A DNA stretch of 64,000 nucleotides from Prauserella marina (GCF_002240355.1 NZ_CP016353.1:4018501-4082500), one strand, 5' to 3'; positions 41,911 to 51,412 are shown, numbered from the stretch's first letter. Program-made: numbers and translations. The notes: generated from the letters alone by a model not told the origin.

Positions 41911-44847
41911 TCAGACCAGGCTTTCTCCGGTGTCCGCCCGCTCCCGTGCGAGCAACCGCTCCAGCAGCGGGTTGCGGCGGACACCGGGGCTGGCGAACAA
42001 GCTCTCCGCGTAGCTCGCGTGCTCGACGGCGACCAGCTCGTCACCCTTGAGCTGAAAGGCGCGGGCGAACTGCCGGTGCGCGGCACCCTGCGCGTAATAG
42101 TCACCGTGGTTGCTGAGCAGGGTCAGCACCCGCTCGGCGTCGGCTATCGCCGCGTCCGGCTCACCCGCCCGCACGTGTACCTCCGACCGGCACAACAACG
42201 CTTCCCACTCGTCGTGCGGCAGGTGCAGGGTGCGGCACAGGGTGATGCTCTCGCTCAGCGCGGTCAGCGCCGAGGGAAGGTCGCCGAGCTGGCTGTGCGC
42301 CTGACCGATCGACACGAGCGCGTACACCGCGCACGTCGGATCCGTTTCGGCGCACAGCGCGAGACTTCGCTCCGCGTGCCGCAATCCCTCCTCTGGCCGG
42401 TCGGCCTGGAGGTGGACGTCGGCGAGGCACGCCAGCACAAGGGGTTTCGCCTCGGCCGGACCGTGCTCGTCGAGCAGTTCTCCCGCCTCGCCGAGCCGGT
42501 GCAGGGCCTCGTCGAGCCGTCCCATGTGCCGCAGCAGAATGCCGAGATTGCCGAGCGTCCTGCCCTGCCCCGAGATGTCGCCGAGCCGGCGGCGCACGTC
42601 GAGCAACCTCGTGTAGAGCGCGTGCGCCTCGCCGAGCCTGCCGAGGTGCTGATTGATGAGTGCCTGGACGTCCAGCGCCAGATCGAGTGCCTCGTCGGTG
42701 CCGACGCGTTCGGCGGCCGTTCCGGCGAGGTGCGCGATCTCGACGGCGTCGGCGCGCATTTCCTGTGCCCACAGGTACAACCGGAGCTGGTGGGCGATCG
42801 AGAGCGCTCTCGGAGCCAGTTCGGCCACCCCCGCGGCCATGCGCGCCGCGGCGACCAGGTTGTCGATCTCGTCGCTGATCCACCGCACGTAGTCCGCGAT
42901 ACCGGGTGAGTCGTCGTGATCCGGTGGCGCCTCGCCGTCCTCGGCCGACCTGTTGTGTGGTCTGAGCCGCGTGTGCGCCTCGTTGAGCCGGACCTGGTAG
43001 TGATCGAGTACCCGGCTCACGGCCGTGTCCCGTTCGGCCTTCGACTCGTGCCGCTCCGCCCGCTCCAGCGCGAACAACCGCACCAGGTCGTGCAACCGGT
43101 ACCTGCCCGGAGCCGCCACCTCGATGAGCCGGGCGCTCACCAGCGGTTCCAGCAGAGTGTCCGCCGTGTCGGGCTCGTGGCCGAGCAGCGCGGCCGCGAC
43201 CGGAAGACTCACGTACGGCAGCGGCAGCAACCCCAGCAGCCGGAACGCGCGGGCCGCTCCGTCGTCGAGATCGCGGTAGCTCAGCTCCATGCTCGACCGC
43301 ACCGCGAGGTTGTCGAAATCGAGCTCGTCCAGCCGTCTTCGCTGGTCGGCCAGCCGGTCGAGCAGGTGTGTCACGGTCCAGTCCGGCCTGCCGCGCAGCC
43401 TTGCCGCCGCGATGCGCACGGCGAGCGGCAGGTGCCCGCACACCTCGGCGACCCGCTTGGCCGCCCCGCGTTCCCGCTGAGTGAGGGCACGGTCGAGGTG
43501 ACTGGCGAACAGGGCGACGGCGTCGGCCGTCGCGAGTGGTTCCAGCGCGACGGACAGCGAGTCGAGAGTGGCGAGAATCCGCCTGCTGGTGACCAGCACC
43601 GCCGTACCGGGCCCCGCGGGAAGCAGCGGGACGACCTGCGCGCTGTCCACCGCGTTGTCGAGCACGACCAATACCTTCTTGCCCGCGATCGCCGACCGGA
43701 ACATCGCCGAGGATTCGGTGGGGTCCTGGGGAACGGCGTGGGCCGGGACCCCGAAGGAACGGAGGAACCTGCGCAGAACGTCCTCCGCCGCGAGCGGGCT
43801 CGCGCCCGGCGTCGAGCCGAGCAGATCGACGTAGAGCTGGCCGTCGGGAAACGAGTCGGCGAGCTGCTGGGCGACGTGCAGCACGAGCGCCGACTTCCCC
43901 TGCCCTCCCTGGCCGTGCACGGCGACAAGGGCAGGCCCGTCCCCCGCGCCGGTGGCCGCGGAGATCAGCGCCGCCGACTCTGCCTGCCTGCCGACGAAGT
44001 GAGCGGGGGCACCGGGCAGCTGTCTCGGCACGGAAGGCACCGCCCCGGCGGTCGCGGGCCGCGCCACCTCGGGGTGGGCGAGCGCGCTGTCGCCTTCGAG
44101 GATCTCGGCGTGCGCCTCGCGCAGTTCCTTGCCGGGATCGAGGCCGAGTTCTTCCGCGAGCAGCACCCGCCCCTCCTCGAAGGCGGCCAGCGCTTCCGCC
44201 TGCCTTCCCGCCCTGTGCAGCGCGCGCATGAGGTGTGCCCGCAGCCGCTCCCGCAACGGGTATTCGGCGACGATCGAGGCCAGGTCGGTCACCAGGCCGG
44301 GGCACCGTCCGGTCGCAAGCGCCGCCTCCGCGTGCGCGCTGACGGCGGCGAGCCGTTCCTCCTCAAGCCCGGCCACGATCCGCGCGCCCCTCACGGTGCC
44401 GCTCAATTCATCGAGCGCGACGCCCCGCCACAGCCGCAACGCGTTGTGCAGCAACGGTTCGGCCGCTTCCGGCGGAACCAGCTCCGCATCGGCGACGAGC
44501 CTCCGGAACTCGTGCAGGTCCACCTCGGCCGAAGGGATCTCCAGCCGGTACCCCTGCCTCCCGCCGACGAGTTCGGCGCCCTCACCGAGCAGTCTGCGCA
44601 GCTGGGAGAGCCTGACCTGGATGAGCTTGCGCGCGCTGGCAGGCGGGTCCTCATCCCACAGCACCTCGCTGAGCAGTTCGTGGCTGACGAGGCTGCCCTG
44701 GTTGAGTACGAGGACGGCGAGCAGCTGGGGGGTCTGACCGCTCGGCAGGACCACCCGCTTGCCCGCGCGCCGTACCGTGAACGGGCCAAGCACGCCGAAC
44801 GCGAGCGATTCGGCCGAGGCACGAGCATCGTCGGTGCGCTCGCCCAT
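41911..44847 (-). CDS. AfsR/SARP-family regulator with NB-ARC and TPR domains
   Basis: A 978-residue regulator. Residues about 15-100 form an OmpR-like winged helix (F-G-V-L-G-P-F-T-V, L-L-A-V-L-V-L-N-Q-G), 105-250 the bacterial transcriptional activator domain, 290-560 an NB-ARC STAND ATPase with Walker A G-Q-G-G-Q-G-K-S and Walker B V-L-V-V-L-D-N-A, and about 640-970 TPR repeats. This is the AfsR layout, which activates antibiotic or morphological genes. ATG 44847 has GAGAGGA upstream. It is divergent from another SARP protein across 265 bp, with no biosynthetic cluster adjacent in the window. Confidence 0.93.
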   Translation of the reverse strand: MGERTDDARASAESLAFGVLGPFTVRRAGKRVVLPSGQTPQLLAVLVLNQGSLVSHELLSEVLWDEDPPASARKLIQVRLSQLRRLLGEGAELVGGRQGYRLEIPSAEVDLHEFRRLVADAELVPPEAAEPLLHNALRLWRGVALDELSGTVRGARIVAGLEEERLAAVSAHAEAALATGRCPGLVTDLASIVAEYPLRERLRAHLMRALHRAGRQAEALAAFEEGRVLLAEELGLDPGKELREAHAEILEGDSALAHPEVARPATAGAVPSVPRQLPGAPAHFVGRQAESAALISAATGAGDGPALVAVHGQGGQGKSALVLHVAQQLADSFPDGQLYVDLLGSTPGASPLAAEDVLRRFLRSFGVPAHAVPQDPTESSAMFRSAIAGKKVLVVLDNAVDSAQVVPLLPAGPGTAVLVTSRRILATLDSLSVALEPLATADAVALFASHLDRALTQRERGAAKRVAEVCGHLPLAVRIAAARLRGRPDWTVTHLLDRLADQRRRLDELDFDNLAVRSSMELSYRDLDDGAARAFRLLGLLPLPYVSLPVAAALLGHEPDTADTLLEPLVSARLIEVAAPGRYRLHDLVRLFALERAERHESKAERDTAVSRVLDHYQVRLNEAHTRLRPHNRSAEDGEAPPDHDDSPGIADYVRWISDEIDNLVAAARMAAGVAELAPRALSIAHQLRLYLWAQEMRADAVEIAHLAGTAAERVGTDEALDLALDVQALINQHLGRLGEAHALYTRLLDVRRRLGDISGQGRTLGNLGILLRHMGRLDEALHRLGEAGELLDEHGPAEAKPLVLACLADVHLQADRPEEGLRHAERSLALCAETDPTCAVYALVSIGQAHSQLGDLPSALTALSESITLCRTLHLPHDEWEALLCRSEVHVRAGEPDAAIADAERVLTLLSNHGDYYAQGAAHRQFARAFQLKGDELVAVEHASYAESLFASPGVRRNPLLERLLARERADTGESLV

Positions 44848-45112
44848 GTCATTCCTCTCAACCGCGGTCGCGGAGTCGAGTCCCCCATGCCTGCCCGCGG
44901 GAGCCTGCCGCGCCGGATGACCGTCCTGTCCGATTCGGGTCAAGTGTATTGATCACGGCCGGGCCACCGCGTCGCCGGGCCGCACGTGCTGTCAAGGCCC
45001 GATCAGCGGGTTTTCTATTCAGTTGCCGTTGATTATCCGGGGTGCGTCAATCTCTCCGGGTGGCCAGTGACGCACGACGAGCACAGCGGGTTCGCCTGCC
45101 CCGAGGCGGCCG

Positions 45113-47206
45113 GTGCCGGTGACCGAGGCGGTACCGGGAGTGGGTGGCGCCCTGCGGGATTTCCGGCGCCGGGCGGGGGTGACTCAGCGGGAACTGGCCG
45201 GGCTGACGGACCTGAGTCTCGCCGGTCTCCGCGACCTCGAACAGGGAAGGGTCAAGGCGCCGAGGCGGAGCACGGTCCGCAAGCTGGCAGCCGCGCTGCG
45301 GCTCTCCCCCGCCGAGGCGGAGCTGCTGACGAAAGGCGAACCGGAACGGGACGAACGGCGAGGCGAGAACGGGCTAGCCGTGCTCGGGCCGCTGCGGGCG
45401 ACGTTCGGCGGCAAGCCGCTCGACCTCGGCTCCACCAGGCAGCAAGCCCTGCTCGCGGTGCTCGCCCTTTCGGCAAACCACCCGGTGAGCAGAAGCGCGC
45501 TCGTGGCCGCCGTGTGGGGCCCGCTGGCTCCGGCCGCGACGGAGGACTCGCTGCCCTCGCGCATGTCGCGCTTGCGGCGCAGCCTCAAGGGTGAGCCCAG
45601 CGCGACGACGGGCCCGGTCCTGATCGCCTCTCGCGGTGGCTACCGGCTTTCCATCGACGAGGAGCGACTGGACCTGCTGCGATTCCGGAGGTTGTGCGCG
45701 GAAGCCGAGCTGGCGGGACGGCGCGGCGACCCCTCCGCAGCGTGCGCGCTGTTCGCCGAGTCCTCGGCGTTGTGGCGCGGCGAACCACTCGCCGACCTGC
45801 CGGTACTGAGCAACCACCCCGCCGTCACCGCGCTCGCGAAGGAACGGCGGGCCATGGTGCTGCGCTTCGCCACCACCGCCGCTGCCGCCGGAACACCCGA
45901 GGCCGCCCTTCCCGCGCTGCGGGTCGCCGTCACGGCCGATTGCCTGCACGAGAAGCTGCACGCGGCGTTGATGATCGCGCTGCTGTGCAGCGGTCAGCAG
46001 AGCGAGGCACTCGCCGTGTTCACCAGCGTCCGGGACCGGCTCGCGAGGGAACTGGGCACACCACCGGGACCCCACCTGATGGCCGCGCACCGCAGGGTGT
46101 TGCATCACGACCTGCCTTCGGTCACCAGAACACCGCTGGCCGCCGTCCGCCAGCTCCCCGCCGACAGCTCCGACTTCGTGGGAAGAACCGCCGAGCTCGC
46201 CGCGCTGCGCCACCAGCTGTCCCGCACGGGCGCCGGACCGGGGATCTGCGCGATCACCGGGATGGCCGGGACGGGCAAAACCCGCCTCGCGCTGAAACTG
46301 GCACACGAACTGGTGGCGGAGGGCCGCTACGCCGAGCAACAACTCCACGTGGACCTCAGGGGCAGGTCGGCGAGTCCGCCAGAGGACCCGCACGCGGTGC
46401 TGGGCATGTTCCTGCGTTCACTCGGGCTGAGCGACGACGAGATCCCGCACGCCCTCACCGCCCGCGCGGCCAAGTACCGGAACCTGCTGCGTGACCGCTC
46501 CGCCGTCGTGGTGCTCGACAACGCGGCCGACAGCCGGCAGATCGCGCCACTGCTTCCCGATGGCAACGAAAACCTGGTGCTCATCACCAGCAGGAGGGAA
46601 CTGACCCTGCCCGGCGGCCACCACCTCGGCCTCGGCGCCCTCACCGGAGAGGAGTCGCGGCGACTGCTCACCACGATGCTGTCTCCCGCCATCGTGGAGA
46701 GCGACCCCGCCTCCACCACCCGGCTCGTGGAGTTGTGCGGCGGATCGCCGCTCGCGCTGGCGCTGATCGGGCGCAGGCTCCGGGTCAGACCGGCCTGGCG
46801 GCTCGCGGATCTCCTCGCCAGGCTGGGCACCCCCGAACAGCGGATGGCCGAACTCGCGCTCGGTGGCCGCTCGGTGAAGGCGGCGCTCGATCTGTCGTAC
46901 GAGTCACTGCCCCGGAAGGACCAACGCGTTCTCCGGCTGCTGGCCCGCAGGAGCGGAGCACAGTTCACGGCTGGAACGGCCGCGGTGTTCGCCGGTGTCG
47001 GCGTGCCGACCGCCGAGTCGGTACTCGACCGCCTCGCCGCCGAGCATCTGCTCATCCGGTTGCCACCGGGCCGGTTCGGCGTGCCGAAGCTGGTCAGCGA
47101 CTACGTGCGCTTGCTGCCGACGCCGTTACCGCTCGGCCCGCTCCACGGCGGCGCGAGCAAGGACGTCGTGCCGGCGGCGGCACCGCGCACGCTCGCCGGG
47201 GCGTGA
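45113..47206 (+). CDS. Xre-HTH/SARP/NB-ARC multidomain regulator
   Basis: A 697-residue regulator of unusual order. Residues 10-70 form an Xre/Cro helix-turn-helix (L-R-D-F-R-R-R-A-G-V-T-Q-R-E-L-A), residues 88-175 an OmpR-like SARP DNA-binding domain, 180-325 the activator domain, and 345-640 NB-ARC with Walker A G-M-A-G-T-G-K-T and Walker B V-V-V-L-D-N-A. TPRs are missing, so it is shorter than AfsR. GTG 45113 is taken as start; GTG 45119 is possible. Two DNA-binding domains in one chain suggest it reads a composite site. It is divergent from the AfsR-like gene. Confidence 0.92.
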   Translation: MPVTEAVPGVGGALRDFRRRAGVTQRELAGLTDLSLAGLRDLEQGRVKAPRRSTVRKLAAALRLSPAEAELLTKGEPERDERRGENGLAVLGPLRATFGGKPLDLGSTRQQALLAVLALSANHPVSRSALVAAVWGPLAPAATEDSLPSRMSRLRRSLKGEPSATTGPVLIASRGGYRLSIDEERLDLLRFRRLCAEAELAGRRGDPSAACALFAESSALWRGEPLADLPVLSNHPAVTALAKERRAMVLRFATTAAAAGTPEAALPALRVAVTADCLHEKLHAALMIALLCSGQQSEALAVFTSVRDRLARELGTPPGPHLMAAHRRVLHHDLPSVTRTPLAAVRQLPADSSDFVGRTAELAALRHQLSRTGAGPGICAITGMAGTGKTRLALKLAHELVAEGRYAEQQLHVDLRGRSASPPEDPHAVLGMFLRSLGLSDDEIPHALTARAAKYRNLLRDRSAVVVLDNAADSRQIAPLLPDGNENLVLITSRRELTLPGGHHLGLGALTGEESRRLLTTMLSPAIVESDPASTTRLVELCGGSPLALALIGRRLRVRPAWRLADLLARLGTPEQRMAELALGGRSVKAALDLSYESLPRKDQRVLRLLARRSGAQFTAGTAAVFAGVGVPTAESVLDRLAAEHLLIRLPPGRFGVPKLVSDYVRLLPTPLPLGPLHGGASKDVVPAAAPRTLAGA

Positions 47207-47230
47207 CGTCGGCACCGTAGGATCACCGGA

Positions 47231-47647
47231 ATGCCAGCCGATTCCGCACCGAGAGTGATCGACAAGGTCGCGTGGATCCACATCGAGGACGGCCGGATCC
47301 TCGCGGCGCGCTCGCGGGGAAAGGACCTGTTCTATCTGCCCGGCGGCAAACGCGAGCAGGGAGAAAGCGACGTCGACACCCTCGTCAGGGAGGTCGCCGA
47401 AGAGCTGTCCGTCACGATCACACCGGCGAGCGCCACTACCGCCGGCGTCTTCGAGGCACCCGCCGACGGCAAAAGCGACGGCGTGCTGGTGCGGATGTCC
47501 TGCTACACCGCCAGGTATCACGGAACACTCGCGGCGGGCGGGGAAATCGCGGAGCTGGCGTGGCTCGGAATCGCCGACCGCGACCGGATCTCGGCCGCCA
47601 CCAGGATCGTCTTCGACCGGTTGCACGCCGAAGGCGTGCTCGGCTGA
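47231..47647 (+). CDS. Nudix hydrolase
   Basis: A 138-residue Nudix protein that cleaves a nucleoside-diphosphate-linked compound. The Nudix box is nearly complete: G-K-R-E-Q-G-E, seven residues, R-E-V-A-E-E-L-S-V, with Ser where Gly is usual. The I-H-I-E-D-G-R-I-L and F-Y-L-P-G-G strands precede it. Starts 24 bp after the SARP regulator stop. The substrate is unknown. The compact size, lack of extra domains and the S-R-G-K loop fit general oxidised-nucleotide or ADP-sugar hydrolases. Confidence 0.9.
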   Translation: MPADSAPRVIDKVAWIHIEDGRILAARSRGKDLFYLPGGKREQGESDVDTLVREVAEELSVTITPASATTAGVFEAPADGKSDGVLVRMSCYTARYHGTLAAGGEIAELAWLGIADRDRISAATRIVFDRLHAEGVLG

Positions 47648-47691
47648 ACCTCGGCAGGAACGCTCGCCGTGTTCGCCCCCGGCGAAAACCG

Positions 47692-47722
47692 TGGACCTCG
47701 AGTCCACTCCACTTCGTAGCGT
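47692..47722 (+). promoter_or_regulatory. MerR-type promoter with a 19-bp spacer
   Basis: TGGACC (47692-47697) and TAGCGT (47717-47722) are 19 bp apart, too long for normal recognition and typical of promoters twisted by MerR proteins. A loose dyad CGAGT...ACTTCG is centred in the spacer, and GTGGAC-CTCGA-GTCCAC covers the -35. It lies 37 bp before the imine-reductase-like gene. Confidence 0.45.
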
Positions 47723-47758
47723 CGACCTTGTCCCACAGCGACAAGGAAGGCGAAACAC

Positions 47759-48640
47759 ATGACGACCACGGCACGCACTCCGGTGACGGTCCTCGGCCTC
47801 GGTGAAATGGGCACAGCGCTGGCCACGGCGTTCCTCGACGGCGGCCACCCCACGACGGTGTGGAACCGCACGAGGGACAGAACCGGCCCGCTCGTGGCGA
47901 AAGGGGCGCGTGCCGCTGCCACGGTCGCCGAGGCCGTGGCAGCGAGTCCGTTGATCGTCGTCAACGTCAAGGGCAACGACGTCGCGCGCGAGTTGCTGGA
48001 ATCGGCAGGCGAGGCCATCACGGGCCGCGCGGTACTCAACCTGACCGACGGCACCTCGGCCGAGGCACGTTCCCTCGCGGGCTGGGCAGCCGACCACGAC
48101 GTCGAGTACCTGCACGGGCAGCTCATGACCATCGCGCCGGGGATCGGTCATCCCGGCACGACCGTGTTCCTCGGCGGCTCGCCTGCCCTCGCCGAGCGGC
48201 TGGCGCCCGAGCTGGCGCTGCTCGGCGGGAAGACGGGCCTCGTGTCGGAGGATCCCGGAGTGCCCGTGCTGTACGGGATGGCCGTGCACGGCACCATGTG
48301 GGGCGCGCTCAACGGGTTCCTGCACGCGGCGGCGATCCTCACCAGCGAGGGCCTTGCCGTTGAGCGGTTCCTCGACCACGCGGGTCCCTCGGTGACCGCG
48401 ATGCTGTCGCAGTTCCCGTCGATCGCGGGAGAGGTGGATCGGGCCGACTACGCCGCCGAGTACGGCGCGCTGCGGCACCACCTTCCGTCCGTTTCGGACC
48501 TCGTCGCCGAGAGCAGGGACCACGGTGTCGCCACGGCGCTGGCCGACCACACCCTCGAACTGGTGAGCACGGCCGTCGCCGAGGGCCACGACGGCGACAA
48601 CTACTCGCGGATCGTGGAGTCCTTTCGCCGAACCCGCTGA
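47759..48640 (+). CDS. NAD(P)-dependent imine-reductase-like / 3-hydroxyisobutyrate dehydrogenase family protein
   Basis: A 293-residue dehydrogenase with an N-terminal Rossmann domain (V-L-G-L-G-E-M-G-x-A-L-A) ending in V-W-N-R-T, whose Asn-Arg-Thr is characteristic of NADPH-dependent imine reductases. The all-helical C-terminal domain begins after the glycine-rich segment near residue 165. In most hydroxyacid dehydrogenases a Lys is catalytic near residue 170; here the region reads L-Y-G-M-A-V-H-G-T-M-W, with no Lys, which supports the imine-reductase group. ATG 47759 has AAGGAAGG upstream. Confidence 0.87.
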   Translation: MTTTARTPVTVLGLGEMGTALATAFLDGGHPTTVWNRTRDRTGPLVAKGARAAATVAEAVAASPLIVVNVKGNDVARELLESAGEAITGRAVLNLTDGTSAEARSLAGWAADHDVEYLHGQLMTIAPGIGHPGTTVFLGGSPALAERLAPELALLGGKTGLVSEDPGVPVLYGMAVHGTMWGALNGFLHAAAILTSEGLAVERFLDHAGPSVTAMLSQFPSIAGEVDRADYAAEYGALRHHLPSVSDLVAESRDHGVATALADHTLELVSTAVAEGHDGDNYSRIVESFRRTR

Positions 48641-48676
48641 CCGTCGCGTGCGCGCGAGCCCCCCGCCCAGGACGGC

Positions 48677-48697
48677 GAGATCCGCGTCCGGAACGGC
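48677..48697. repeat. single 21-bp repeat unit
   Basis: GAGATCCGCGTCCGGAACGG plus one base, matching the units at 63781-63864. It lies in the 111-bp convergent gap between the imine-reductase-like gene and the LysR gene. Confidence 0.65.
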
Positions 48698-48751
48698 GGG
48701 AACGGGGCGAACGCGAGCTCACGGTCCCCCCGGTGTCACCCGGACACCGGG

Positions 48752-49675
48752 TCACGGTAACGCCGACGACGCGCCGAGCCCTTTCTCGGCGGCGGCGGCC
48801 CGCACCGCCTCGATGACGAATTGCAGCGACGGCCGCCGCGCCGCCGCTGCCCTGTGGGCGATGGACACCGTGCGCATGACCGGTTCGGTGACACTCAGGA
48901 TGTCCACACCCGATGGCCTCAGCGTCAACCCGAGATCGGACACGAGCGTGACCCCGAGACCGGCGGCGACCATCGCGAGCGCGGTGGCCTGCTCACCGAC
49001 CTCGTGGTTGATTTTCGGCTCGAAACCATTGCGCTGACAGGCGATCCGGACCGCGCGGCCGAAATGCGAACGGGGTCCAGCCAGGATCCACGGGTGTTCG
49101 GCCAGCACCGTCAGCGGGATGGTGCCGCCGGGGACGGTCCCCGTCGGCACGGCGGCGTGCAGGCGCTCCACCGCGATCACGACCCTCGTCAGCGCCGGGT
49201 CCCACGGCATGGGGTAATCCGAGTAGTCGATGACGAAGGAGAAGTCGAGACTCCCGTCCCTGACCGCGCCCGCGGTGTCCTCCGGGGCCAGTTCCTTGGT
49301 CCTGACCTGGATGCCGGGGTGCTCGGCGGCCAGCGACGTCAGCGCCGAAGGCAGTAAACCCGACGCCACCGAGGCCCACACCCCCGCCGTCAGCCGCGCG
49401 GCCACCGCGTCCTGCGCCTCCTCCAGCGCCAGCGTCGCCCGCTCGACCGAACCGAGGATGTCCTCGGCGTGTTCGGTGAGCAGCATCCCCAGGTCGGTGA
49501 GCTGGACTCGGCGGCCGAGTCGTTCGAACAGTTTCGCCCCCACATCCCGTTCAAGTTGAGCGAGCTGCTGGGACACGGCAGAAACGGTGTAGTGCAACGC
49601 GGTGGCGGCGGCGGTGACCGTGCCCCTGCGATGCAACTCCCGAAGCATCCGCAAGCGCTGCAACGAAAGCTCCAT
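48752..49675 (-). CDS. LysR-family transcriptional regulator
   Basis: A 307-residue LysR regulator whose helix-turn-helix reads L-R-M-L-R-E-L-H-R-R-G-T-V-T-A-A-A, with V-S-A-V-S-Q-Q-L-A-Q-L-E-R-D-V-G as recognition helix. The effector domain contains W-I-L-A-G-P-R-S-H-F-G-R. ATG 49675 is the natural start; the longer frame lies in the intergenic region. It is divergent from a Glu/Leu dehydrogenase gene and probably regulates it, with an amino acid as candidate effector. Confidence 0.92.
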   Translation of the reverse strand: MELSLQRLRMLRELHRRGTVTAAATALHYTVSAVSQQLAQLERDVGAKLFERLGRRVQLTDLGMLLTEHAEDILGSVERATLALEEAQDAVAARLTAGVWASVASGLLPSALTSLAAEHPGIQVRTKELAPEDTAGAVRDGSLDFSFVIDYSDYPMPWDPALTRVVIAVERLHAAVPTGTVPGGTIPLTVLAEHPWILAGPRSHFGRAVRIACQRNGFEPKINHEVGEQATALAMVAAGLGVTLVSDLGLTLRPSGVDILSVTEPVMRTVSIAHRAAAARRPSLQFVIEAVRAAAAEKGLGASSALP

Positions 49676-49980
49676 GCGGCCAAGAGTATGCGTAGCGTGC
49701 CACCCCGCGCTGTAGGCGAACCGAGGGGCGTTCACCGTCCCACGACCGGGTTGTGCAGGAAGCGTGAACATCACCGTCCATGATCCTTAACTGGACGCCA
49801 CGACCGGCTGGGGCTCAGGCTGTGAGTATCGGCCCCAACACGGCGGTCACACAGGATTCTCGCAGCTCACACACTTTCCACACCGATCCCGCGCGGTGGG
49901 CCCGGTGGGCACAGGCGTGCCGTCGGACTGTGGTGGCGGCGAGTACGACGGCAGAAACACTTGATGCGGAGGTGAGTGCG
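49676..49980. other. 305-bp divergent intergenic region upstream of the amino-acid dehydrogenase
   Basis: Contains CGTCCA (49775-49780) and TGGACG (49792-49797), an exact inverted repeat with an 11-base spacer, a candidate LysR site. The reading frame of the dehydrogenase is open back to 49780, but the composition there lacks protein-like character and the good ribosome site GGAGGTGA is at 49968-49975. No other structure recognised. Confidence 0.5.
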
Positions 49981-51246
49981 GTGACCACGATGCACGACCC
50001 GGTCGGGCTTCCGGACGGCGTGGGCGAGCGCCCGGTCGTCGGGCACGATCAGGCCGACCCCAACGGCCGCGAGCCATTGCTGCGGTTGACCTGGACCGAC
50101 CCGGTCACCGGCGCCCACGGGTATCTCGTCGTGCACACGCTGGTGTCAGGGCTGGCCACCGGAGGCACCCGCATGCGAGCGGGCTGCACGATCACCGAAG
50201 TCGAGGACCTCGCCAGGGGAATGGCCGCCAAGACGGCGACGTTCAACCTTCCCGTCGGTGGCGCGAAGGGCGGTATCGACTTCGACCCGAAGGATCCACG
50301 GGCCGTCGGCGTGCTCGAACGGTTCTGCCAGGCGATGCGGCCATGGCTGGACGACCACTGGGTGACCGCCGAAGACCTCGGAGTCCCGCAGCACCTCATC
50401 GACGACGTGTTCGCCAGGCTGGGCCTACAGCAGTCGTATCACGCGGCGATCAGCCGCTCGACGCATCCCGAGCGCACGTTGCGCAGGGTGCGGGCGGGGC
50501 TCAACGCCCCGGTGCCGGGCGGGTTGTTGCTCGGCGACGTCGTCGGCGGCTACGGGGTGGCGCAGTCATGCCTCGGCGCGGCCAGCGCGTGGGGCTGGGA
50601 GACCTCCGGCACCACGGTCGCCATCCAGGGCATCGGGACGATGGGCGGCGGCGCGGCCTGGTACCTGCACGAGGCCGGTATGCGCGTCGTCGCCGTCGCC
50701 GACGCGGCCGGAACGCTCTACCACCCGGACGGGCTCGACGTTCCCGCGCTGCTCGAACTCAGGGACGCCTACGGCGAGATCGACCGGACGCGGGTTCCCG
50801 CCGAGGTGCAGCGGCTGCCGAGGTCGGCCGTTGTGGCGACGGAAGCCGACATCCTCGTGCCCGCGGCCATCTCCTACGCGCTGACCGAGGACAACGTCGG
50901 CGACGTCGCGGCAAAGGTCGTCGTCGAGGCCGCCAACGCGGCGACGACGCCCGAAGCCGAGGACATGCTCACCCGGCGGGGAATCCCGGTGATTCCCGAC
51001 TTCGTCGCCAACGCGGGAGCCGCGGCGTGGGCATGGTGGTTGCTGCTGGGGCAGGTCGGTGGAGACCCCGCCGATTCGTTCCTCCGGCTGCGCACCGAGA
51101 TGCAGTCGAAGGTCGCGCTGCTGCTCGCGGAGTGGAACGCGTCAGGGGTGGCGCCGAGGCGGACCGGGTGGAACCTGGTCGCGGCCAACCAGCAGGCCGC
51201 CGACGAGGTCGCCGGCACCGAAGCGGCGGCGGTCTACATCCCCTGA
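49981..51246 (+). CDS. Glu/Leu/Phe/Val-family amino-acid dehydrogenase
   Basis: A 421-residue NAD(P)-dependent deaminating dehydrogenase. The catalytic Lys lies in P-V-G-G-A-K-G-G-I, an upstream substrate-binding Lys in G-M-A-A-K-T, and the general-acid Asp in T-A-E-D-L-G-V. The Rossmann loop is I-Q-G-I-G-T-M-G-G-G (atypical third Gly spacing). GTG 49981 is preferred with GGAGGTGA upstream; ATG 49990 is possible. True glutamate dehydrogenases are longer, so branched-chain or aromatic amino acids are possible substrates. A LysR gene is divergent. Confidence 0.9.
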   Translation: MTTMHDPVGLPDGVGERPVVGHDQADPNGREPLLRLTWTDPVTGAHGYLVVHTLVSGLATGGTRMRAGCTITEVEDLARGMAAKTATFNLPVGGAKGGIDFDPKDPRAVGVLERFCQAMRPWLDDHWVTAEDLGVPQHLIDDVFARLGLQQSYHAAISRSTHPERTLRRVRAGLNAPVPGGLLLGDVVGGYGVAQSCLGAASAWGWETSGTTVAIQGIGTMGGGAAWYLHEAGMRVVAVADAAGTLYHPDGLDVPALLELRDAYGEIDRTRVPAEVQRLPRSAVVATEADILVPAAISYALTEDNVGDVAAKVVVEAANAATTPEAEDMLTRRGIPVIPDFVANAGAAAWAWWLLLGQVGGDPADSFLRLRTEMQSKVALLLAEWNASGVAPRRTGWNLVAANQQAADEVAGTEAAAVYIP

Positions 51247-51372
51247 CCGGGCGTGCGGTGACCGGGCACGTGGTGACCGGGGTGTCGTGACTGGCGTGTG
51301 GTGACGGGGTCGTGGGCGCCTGACCGGGGATGTGCCAGGCGCTCGCGAGCTGGTGGGTCTGCCAGGGCCCGA

Positions 51373-51412
51373 CGGGGATGGTGGGTGCTCGGCGGGGATG
51401 GTGGGTGCTCGG
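51373..51412. repeat. exact 20-bp direct repeat, two copies
   Basis: CGGGGATGGTGGGTGCTCGG at 51373-51392 and again at 51393-51412, head to tail, followed by a partial third start (CGGGGCGG). G-rich, within the noncoding region after the amino-acid dehydrogenase. Confidence 0.85.
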
